From NCBI GenBank assembly GCA_039619475.1, contig CM077115.1, positions 589,583,643 to 589,647,642 of the forward strand: 64,000 nt of DNA. The letters run 5' to 3'. Shown here one piece after another: positions 58,201-64,000 of this stretch. The notes beneath the pieces were generated by a model. The model saw nothing but the letters and a program-made list of their open reading frames with translations, searched no databases and was not told where the DNA came from. Each line of letters opens with the position of its first letter. The first letter of the stretch is position 1. The DNA is from Icerya purchasi (lineage: Eukaryota; Arthropoda; Insecta; Hemiptera; Monophlebidae). The translations under genes and the position numbers were made by a program.

Positions 58201-58388
58201 AGATTTTTTCCTTCGTGTGCTGTTATCCCACTTGTGTTATTGTCCAGTCTCTCAATTTCCACACTAGACCTGGGATCCATCATAGCATGGCCAGTCGCAT
58301 ATTTCCCATTACCAAGCCTGGAAACTTGATAACGCCGGGCGCCAGCCGGACCGTGTGGCATATATATCCTTTCCTTTTTCACTTTCAT
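55266..58388 (-). CDS. RTE endonuclease-reverse transcriptase, 1040 aa, intact
   Basis: Target-primed reverse transcription enzyme. Endonuclease, about residues 98-345: GTWNVRTL (Asn103), GLSEVRW (Glu132), IQIYAPT (Tyr202), GDFNAKVG (Asp238, Asn240), QIDFI (Asp309) and DHNLL (Asp335, His336), so all metal and catalytic positions are present. Linker about 350-545, Lys/Arg-rich. RT about 550-830: CDEYRLISLMSH (fingers), CFIDYYKAFD (motif A, Asp686), RGVRQGCVLSP (motif B, Gln745-Gly746), RFADDTALL (motif C, Asp787-Asp788). The C-terminal part, 845-1040, has KYLGSWI, CYVWSVLLYGSETWT, KFFGHFMRGEKY and IEGRRNPGRR, a typical RTE ending. No stops or shifts. The start at 58388 is the first ATG of the frame after the leader. 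The N-terminal 90 residues are basic and of unknown role. The enzyme would bind its own RNA and nick genomic DNA in the nucleus. Confidence 0.95.
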   Translation of the reverse strand: MKVKKERIYMPHGPAGARRYQVSRLGNGKYATGHAMMDPRSSVEIERLDNNTSGITAHEGKNLRQFCDKTSEQRNGTLRFRRGKTMGRRNTNHTKETIMGTWNVRTLYEPGKLSNVILEMKRLKLNILGLSEVRWPGNGKIATGNMTVYYSGDKNGNHHRGVAIIIDKEWDKNVISCVPYNDRIIALKIKAQPVNINIIQIYAPTTEATMEELEEFYVDIEAVLKSCKKQEATYIIGDFNAKVGNAITKEITGPFGLGVRNDRGDVLVQFCQQNDLTIMNTYFKLPPRRLYTWTSPADAPGTTIRNQIDFIIANKRFRNSVLSVKTMPSADANTDHNLLQAKIRIRVKKIQKTKKIGLDLQILQNHEIREKIKKQVNDQIRNMRDTGNIEEDWRQIKSAINTITKEQLTRKQNRKHKNWMTNEILDLMEYRRKWKNNPLKYKEINKSIRKKIIQAKEEWLNEQCKEIEQLHSKHDEFNIHRKIRETTHTYKKRHITFLRKENGDIITDTDKKVKTWEQYVKTLFDDQEERMPQEDGDTLPILESEVEMAIKQAKVRKAVGPDEVPIKILKMLGPMEIKKVTGFFNVIYKNGKIPEDWLESRFITIPKTTNAYRCDEYRLISLMSHVLKIFLRVIHRRIIKICEENMKWNQFGFRNGMGTREALFCMKKLIQRQLEFGKSVYICFIDYYKAFDKVRHTELIKTLKDIGICQSDIKIIQTLYEKQHARILIDEQLTDQIPIKRGVRQGCVLSPVLFNLYSEAIFAQALDERSEGIKIAGERISVIRFADDTALLAENVTDLQRLLDIVAVESKKKGVSINTKKTKFMVVARQPNLNEKLFLDSEEIERTEKYKYLGSWITQSNDSDMEIRTRIEMARNTFMKLKNTLCDRKLSLRIKNKILQCYVWSVLLYGSETWTIKENMRKRISSFEMWCYRRMWKIPWTKKLKNEKVLELMGTDRILMTIVKRRKIKFFGHFMRGEKYKLLQTIIMGMIEGRRNPGRRKTAWIDNIKKWTGIKKTEDLVGIAKDRNQFQQIIQSIHDD

Positions 58389-58865
58389 GATGATATTTCT
58401 TGGGATGATACTGCAGTGGTTTCCCGTTGCCTTCTGCAGGATTTTCTATCGGGGTTTACTCCCCTAGCCGAAAAGACCCCGTTTTAGGGCGCGGGATACT
58501 CGCCTACTCGCTCTAGATTGATGTTCACCAATCCGACTGGGGCACATACGTCTCGAGCGAGTTGCTGATAGTCTGCTGTTATAATTGCAGTAAAAAGCTT
58601 AACGGTATTTATTGGCAGGCAAACCTTCGGCAAGTGAACCTCCCTCCGTTTTCCCATCAGCAATATAATGTGAGTTCTGATTTAGCTTTCCTGATCAGCG
58701 CTTAGCCGGCCGAACAGAAAATTACCACCCTGCACGACGTGGACGTACAGAACTCACATGGTTGTTGTTTCGTTTCTCCGTCGGCGGGACTAGCACCATA
58801 TGACGGTCGAGTGACTACTTACTAGAGAAGGTAACTCTAGTTACAACAACCTGTGCCCCGCAGGG
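58389..58865 (-). promoter_or_regulatory. 5' leader / putative internal promoter of the RTE element, with RNA stems
   Basis: The leader is visibly richer in C+G than the flanks. ATGTGAGTTCTG (58668-58679) and CAGAACTCACAT (58748-58759) can pair perfectly over 12 bp around a 68-nt loop. Near the 5' end the minus strand has ACTAGAG-TTACCTT-CTCTAGT, a 7-bp hairpin. Non-LTR elements usually carry an internal promoter here, and some RTE elements start with a self-cleaving ribozyme; I see no clear ribozyme core. Function inferred from position only. Confidence 0.5.
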
Positions 58866-58878
58866 CATTAATAATATC
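58866..58878. repeat. Target-site duplication, right copy
   Basis: CATTAATAATATC, identical to 55216-55228; marks the 5' boundary of the RTE element. Confidence 0.95.
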
Positions 58879-59024
58879 ACTGATAATAAAATAGAAAATT
58901 TAAAATGACATCGATCGCAATTCAAGAGATAAAAATAATAATCTAAGCAGTGCAGGTATCTTTACTTTAAAATACACTTTTATAACATTGTTCTTACTAT
59001 TAAAATCATTTGTAATAAAACCTT

Positions 59025-60332
59025 CATTGCTTGTTGAATCTAGTACGTCTCCTCTTTCAATTCGATGATCTTATTTGGGCTACCGTTTTCTTTCTAAACG
59101 TCTACTTTGCATTTCCTCTTAACTTATCCCTTCCTATATTTCCATTGCCAGATACTGGCATTTTGTTTCCAATAAAATGTTCATCTTAGCCCTTGTAATA
59201 TCTCGTCGTCTTAGTTATTTTTCGTCCCATATAATTTCCAATAATAATCTCCCTTACTTTTTCTTTAATTATTTTGATCTCTCACACCCTCCTAAATTAT
59301 ATTTTCTTTCTAATTCCTCCAGGTCTTATGCCCCAGGCGGTTATTAAACAGAAATTTCACAGCACTATCAGTTCTCTCTTTCCTTCTCATGTACTCATCC
59401 TAACTGATGGCTCTAGGGGCTTAGTAGTGTTGGGGCTTCCTTTATTCTCCCCGATTTAAATTTTTCCGAATCCTTTTGTCTTCCGCCTTTCTGTTCTATT
59501 TTTACAGCCTAGTTGATGGCTATCCTACGTGCAATTATTTATATTTCTACCAGTTGTAACTTCTCCCACTATCTGATAATATCCGACTCTATGAGTGCCC
59601 TTCCGGCTATATCACTCTCCCTCTTCAGACTTCATCATTCTTCGTATACGATCTCTCATTTACAATTTTTTCTTTCATCACTCTATTCGTGTTGATTTGC
59701 TGTGGGTTCCTGGTCATGGAGGTATCGAGAGTAATGAAATGGCGGATGCTTTAGCTCAGGTTGTTGCCCGTTCCCGCCGTTACTTTAATAAGATCCCTAG
59801 TACTAATCTATTATCCTTAAGTAAGAAATTTTACTTTAAATTTTGGTCGGATATGTACCCTTTTTCCTTTACCAATGATCACTCCTTCTACCTCTCTACC
59901 TCTCAATTCAACCTAACCTTCCTGTTAATCCTTGCAGAATTCCCTTTTCTTCCACGTTCTGTTATTGTCCCTATTATTCGCTTATGCTTCAATCACACTT
60001 TATTGATCTCTTCCCGCTATCGTCTCTGTTTGGTTTCTTCTCCTTATTTTCCTCTACATCCTAACGAAGCAGTTTTCTGTGATGCTAATTACATTTTCTT
60101 TGAGTGTTCTGCTCTTTCTGCGGAACGCTCTTCCTTTTATTTACTCCTCCTAAAGTTAAGGCTTCCTGTTCCCTATTGTGCTTCCTATATCCTGTCCTTT
60201 CCTTTTCGGTCTGTTGTTCCTGCCATTGATTCCTGTATTTCAGCTATTTCCGATCGAATTAAGTTTTAATTAGTTAACACTCCTCTTCCTATTGTTTCTG
60301 GGTGAGGTCCTTGGTTGACAAAAAAAAAAAAA
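59025..60332 (+). pseudogene. I-group retrotransposon ORF2: thumb, RNase H and C-terminal tail
   Basis: The plus strand is pyrimidine-rich. After a decayed thumb part, RNase H begins near 59400 (LILTDGSRGLVVLGLPLF), loses frame, then is open from 59595 to 60269. There the text VDLLWVPGHGGIESNEMADA supplies the RNase H His and last Asp, followed by FWSDMYPFSFTNDHSFYLST, SVIVPIIRLCFNHTLLISS and CDANYIFFECSALSAERSSF. These align block for block with the 433-codon copy at 21-22.6 kb. It ends with a stop at 60269 and an A tract at 60320-60332, preceded by GGTTGAC. Frameshifts inactivate it. The RTE insertion upstream probably split the same copy. Confidence 0.75.
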
Positions 60333-60339
60333 TGCAATG

Positions 60340-60780
60340 AGGAAAGAATCGTTGATGAATAACTAAATTCAAAGAATGACAGCGAATAGGAAGAGAAGTA
60401 GATAAGGCTTAAGGGACACTTCTGCAGTCAGAAATAATTAAATAATTGGAGAAAAACTGATAGTAGGAAATATAAATGATAGAACGTAGAATAATCATGA
60501 GGTCAGCTGTAAATATTAAACAAAAGGAAAGAAGTCAGAAAGATTGATAAAACATAATATTCGGGATAATTAAAGAGACACAGACTCTGTCAGAACTCTT
60601 TGAGCAATGAGTAAAGATGAATGAATAAAGTATTGAAAATGTTATGGAATTCCTGCCTAGCCACGCTCTGAGCAAGAAATTCAGAGGATAGCGACAGGAA
60701 ACGAACCTTAAGAGGGTGTATAAATATATCAAGTTAAAAGACAAGGAGAACATGTTTAAAATAAAAATTCATTAATAATA
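60340..60780 (-). mobile_element. Purine-rich segment, probable minus-strand I-group fragment
   Basis: Purine-rich plus strand as in 34.8-38.3 kb. A minus-strand frame (60753-60535) starts MFSLSFNLIYLYTLLRF but carries no readable motif. Assigned by composition only. Confidence 0.3.
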
Positions 60781-61404
60781 ATAAGTCACGCGGAAGAAAA
60801 GAAAATTGTAAAAAGAATATACATATATATAAAATCAGTTTTGTGGTCTAAAATAATAACCGAAAGCAATCGAACGATAAACGACTACCACAGTTATCTG
60901 TTTATTTATTTATCAATAAAACGCTGGACAGTAGCGGGATGAAAGATGTGATGCACGTAGCAGAATATTACAATGATCGATTCAAATTTACGAAACTCTG
61001 CTCAACTTGACACATCTGTAAACTTGTCGATAAGGGGTTCAAGCTTACAATTTTTCAGTGTCACTACTTGTAAAGCAGCTGCATAGTAACTAGAACGAAC
61101 GACGATGTAACGACACTTCCTCATTTATCTCCGTCCTTTTAACCCGCCAATGTTTCGTTTAATTTAATCTCATTCGAACTACTTAAATCTATATAACTCA
61201 TATAACGTGTAGTATTCTTTAAATTTTAAATATACCGGTATGTATAAGCAAATAATTTTACAAATAATATTTAAAAACTAGTATCAACCGAAGTTATTTC
61301 ACCTGAAAGCTAAAAAGAATTTATATAATTTTAAGAACTTGAAATAATTTATGTCATTCATAAATCATACTGCAGCATTACTAACCTAATTACTTTAGTT
61401 TACA
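60781..61404. other. Unassigned region
   Basis: A+T-rich, no gene or clear repeat seen. Confidence 0.4.
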
Positions 61405-61740
61405 TTCTTCTTCTTCTTCATTCGCTGTCTCCGTTACGAAGGTTGACGATCAACACAGCAATGTCTTTACTTGCTATGGTAGATCTGAACATTTCAATGG
61501 GCGAACAACGGAACCAACGATGAAAATCCTTTATCCACAAATTTTGTGGGCGCTCTTTCAATCAAAAGCTTTCCTTCCATAATCAGACGTAAAATTTCAT
61601 ATTTTTGGCCTCTCATGATGTGGCCTAGACATCGTAGTTTAATTTCCTTAATGAAATTAAATAATTCCGGGCACTTATTCATTCTTTTAAGAACTCCTTT
61701 GTTTGTAATTTTTAAGATCTACGGGGAATATTCAGCATTT
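61405..61740 (-). mobile_element. 5'-truncated RTE fragment with (GAA)n tail
   Basis: The minus strand reads ITNKGVLKRMNKCPELFNFI, KEIKLRCLGHIMRGQKYEIL and RLIMEGKLLIERAP, matching KFFGHFMRGEKYKLLQ of the full-length RTE. It ends in TTC repeats (plus strand, 61405-61419), i.e. (GAA)n on the minus strand. No target-site duplication was recognised. Confidence 0.75.
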
Positions 61741-62089
61741 TTTTTTTTTTTATTATTTTTTAAAATAAGTTGTGGGTCTCACTGGGCAAATATGCCCGTT
61801 GTGTGAGTGCCCAACACTCTTATTAGCGTTTATTTAAGATAGGAACAGAATACAAAAATTAAAACTGAACTTATTCTATAAATCACAAGAATTATTTAAA
61901 ACATTAGTCAATAGTATACATATGCATATTAATACATAAGACGCCACGTAATATATATATATATATATATATTTGTACACCGGAAATGCAGATAGCTTAA
62001 TATTTTAAATCGATAACGTGATCTTCTGTGGGAACTTGTATTAGGATAGACACGATAAAAACAAGGTTAATGTCCGTAAATAAATAAAA
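61741..62089. other. Unassigned A+T-rich region
   Basis: Contains the (TA)n run at 61949-61972; no gene seen. Confidence 0.5.
61949..61972. repeat. (TA)n microsatellite
   Basis: Twelve TA dinucleotides. Confidence 0.95.
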
Positions 62090-63530
62090 ATAAAGGGTAG
62101 TGGGCTATACTTGATCTTCAATCTTTGCACCATTCCTTCAGCCATTTTTGAACCTCCTTTTCCACACACCAATTTTTTTTCCCCCTCTAGTATATGATTA
62201 GGGATTGTACTTATTTAAATTAATTAAAACTGAATCATCAGTGTTATCAATTCGTAGATTTACACCGCGGGGATAAATATAGTATGTATTACTAAGAGTT
62301 AACCGAATCTTTTTCCTGGATGGTAGTTTTATATTATTGACCTTAAATGTCTAGTAATCTATAAAAGAAATCATACATATCCCGGAGACATTTCATCATT
62401 TTCCTTCCATACATAATTGATCCAGAGTCGTTTTGCTTCCAGTAGGATATAGAGTATAAGTTTCAAACACCTCTTCTGTATATTACTTATTTTATTTATT
62501 TCTGTTTCTTTAGCCTCTCCTTATATTTGAATTCCGTATGTAATATTCTTGACCTTATTATTGAATTGTAATATGTAGGTAGTGTTCGATAGTGTACCTG
62601 CTTTATTTTATATAAAGTTGGAATGGTCTGGCTTATTTTCGAGTTTAAACTTTGAATGTGTTTTTTCCAGTTCAAATTTTTACTAATATATAATATATAC
62701 CTAGATATTTTTAATTATTTATATTCTGCAACGGTGGATAAAAACACAAATGGCTATATTGCCTTTTTCATGAAGTTCATGTAGGCAGTCGTTATTATGG
62801 AGGACAATTCGCGCATCGCGTAACTTTAGGATTGTTCCGAATGTATATGTATGACTTTTGATTTGTTTATATTTATACTTATATCTATTATTATGATATA
62901 ACCATTTACACTGAAATTATATCTACATCCTCTTGTAATAACAACTTTTCCGCCATCTCTAGATTCTTATGCTCCATTAATAAGGGGCAATGTCATCAGC
63001 CAGAACATATACTTTAGCATTTTTTAAATATGCTTGTGTAACGAGTGTTGGTGTAAATGAGAAAAAGAATAGGGGCCAATATGGTACCTACGCCGTATCG
63101 AATAGTTTTTTCTTTACTTTTATACCCTGCAATTTTGACCATGTTCTTTTTCTATTTGTTATATAATTCCTAAACCACCTAAGTTGATTATTTTTAATAC
63201 CCAACAAATTTTCCAAGTCTTTAATCAATAGTTCAGGGTCAACTAAATCAAACGCTTTGTATAGGTCAATAAATGTAATTAAGAATTGGTTCCCCGTCGA
63301 TAGTGCTCTATTTATCATAGTTACAGTCGTTCTCAATAATGTTATCGCGGATCTTTTTTCTCTAAAACCGTGTTGATTTTCATATAGTAAGTTGTTTTTT
63401 TCCACATAAATTTCTTAAATGTTTATCAATATAGTGTTCTAAAATTATAGCTATTACAGATGTTATTGTTATTGGACGGTAGTTTTCAAACTGATTTTGC
63501 ACTCCTTTTTTATATATCGGTCTAACAATG
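62090..63530 (-). pseudogene. Non-LTR reverse transcriptase fragment, CR1-like
   Basis: On the minus strand: GIVRPIYKKGVQNQFENYRP, ITITSVIAIILEHYIDKHLR (fingers); NQHGFREKRSAITLLRTTVT; ITFIDLYKAFDLVDPELLIK (motif A with Asp). A motif B remnant TILAPILFLIYTN follows near 63080. Motif C is lost. Near 62560 the thumb region gives EINKISNIQKRCLKLILYIL. The order is correct for a single RT, but stops break it, and it begins within the fingers because its 5' part is replaced by RTE sequence at about 63530. It differs from the CR1-like copy at 26-29 kb in sequence. Confidence 0.65.
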
Positions 63531-63534
63531 CCCC

Positions 63535-64000
63535 ATTTGCCTATACGAATATAATTCAAAGGCCTGCATACTTCTTTCTGAGGTAGCATCCAACGTCTAA
63601 CACTCGTTGCCATACAGTAAGACCGAGAAAACGTAGCTACGCAGAATTATAATGCGTAGTCCAAGACTTAATTATCTTTTGCTGAGTAGGCTCTTCATTT
63701 TTCTGAGCACTGCTCTCGATCGCTCTATTCGCGATCGGATTTCTTTGTTACAGCTGCAACCATCGTTGAGAAAGATACCACCCAGGTATTTAATTGATCT
63801 GACCTGACCATTTGCTTTAATCATTCACTATACAGATTTTTTAGAGAACACTATTACTTTGTTTTTAGAGCTGTTGATAGTGATCCCATAAGCTTCATTA
63901 TAGTCTATAAGTTTGTTCATCATTTTTTGTAACTCTTCCTGACTATCAGCTATAATCGTGGGTCCCCAGTCATTCCGGAATTGATGGCAACGATGCAGCC
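63535..64000 (-). pseudogene. RTE-like ORF2 fragment at the right edge
   Basis: The minus strand starting at the window edge reads LIADSQEELQKMMNKLIDYN, EAYGITINSSKTKVIVFSKK, then IKYLGGIFLNDGCSCNKEIR, SRIERSRAVLRKMKSLLS, RIIILRSYVFSVLLYGNEC and DATSERSMQAFEL, the region after motif C of an RTE reverse transcriptase (compare YKYLGSWI and WSVLLYGSETW at 55.7-55.9 kb). A few frame changes are needed. The sequence passes at about 63530-63540 into the unrelated RT fragment on the same strand. The rest of the element lies beyond the window. Confidence 0.65.

Larger units (their letters stand above)
55229..58865 (-). mobile_element. Full-length RTE-clade non-LTR retrotransposon, 3637 bp
   Basis: Exact 13-bp duplications (55216-55228 and 58866-58878) frame an element with a C+G-richer 5' leader of 477 nt, one uninterrupted ORF and a very short 3' UTR ending in (GAA)n (read on the plus strand as TTC repeats at 55229-55240). 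Single ORF, length, order of domains and microsatellite 3' tail are as expected for RTE elements. Intact duplications and an open ORF suggest recent insertion. It landed within what looks like an I-group copy (ORF1 fragment at 55.1 kb, RNase H at 59-60.3 kb). Confidence 0.95.

Overview
The window looks like a repeat-filled, A+T-rich stretch of an arthropod, probably insect, genome. I see no bacterial-style operons, rRNA or CRISPR, and no tRNA on a quick look. Nearly all recognisable protein-coding sequence belongs to transposable elements: non-LTR retrotransposons of the RTE, CR1-like, Jockey-like and RNase H-bearing I groups, plus hAT and piggyBac DNA transposons. Most copies are broken by stops and frameshifts. 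The species cannot be told from the sequence.

Layout. 1-4.1 kb: three small minus-strand exons with matching splice phases form the best candidate for a host gene, of unknown function; one of its introns carries a 126-bp tandem array. 5.2-6.5 kb: a C+G-richer patch holds an ORF1-like fragment. 7-11 kb: remains of at least two hAT transposases and hAT-like termini. 11.9-12.9 kb: an RNase H tail ending in a 3' hairpin. 14.9-22.7 kb: an RTE scrap and three copies of one I-group family, one of them (21.1-22.7 kb) with an intact RNase H and C-terminus. 25.2-31.0 kb: a minus-strand CR1-like element (ORF1 with PHD finger and coiled coil, then endonuclease and RT). A 318-bp RTE piece sits inside its ORF1, flanked by a 13-bp target-site duplication (TSD). 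31.2-38.3 kb: one plus and two minus I-group copies. 38.9 kb: a near-perfect 64-bp palindrome in a longer foldback. 39.4-41.6 kb: a Jockey-like copy with its 5' part inverted. 43.3-46.2 kb: a TTF/ZMYM-type hAT. 48.6-49.5 kb: several I-group 3' ends. 50.8-52.7 kb: a piggyBac gene with one intron. 55.2-58.9 kb: a full-length RTE element with an uninterrupted 1040-aa ORF and exact 13-bp TSDs. 59.0-64.0 kb: further I-group, RTE and CR1-like pieces.

The elements do not form a pathway; they record successive and nested insertions. The RTE at 55.2-58.9 kb is probably the youngest and the only one that looks potentially active. I found no coherent new biological system. The items most worth checking are the microexon-like gene at the left edge, the long palindrome, and the structured 5' leader of the full-length RTE.
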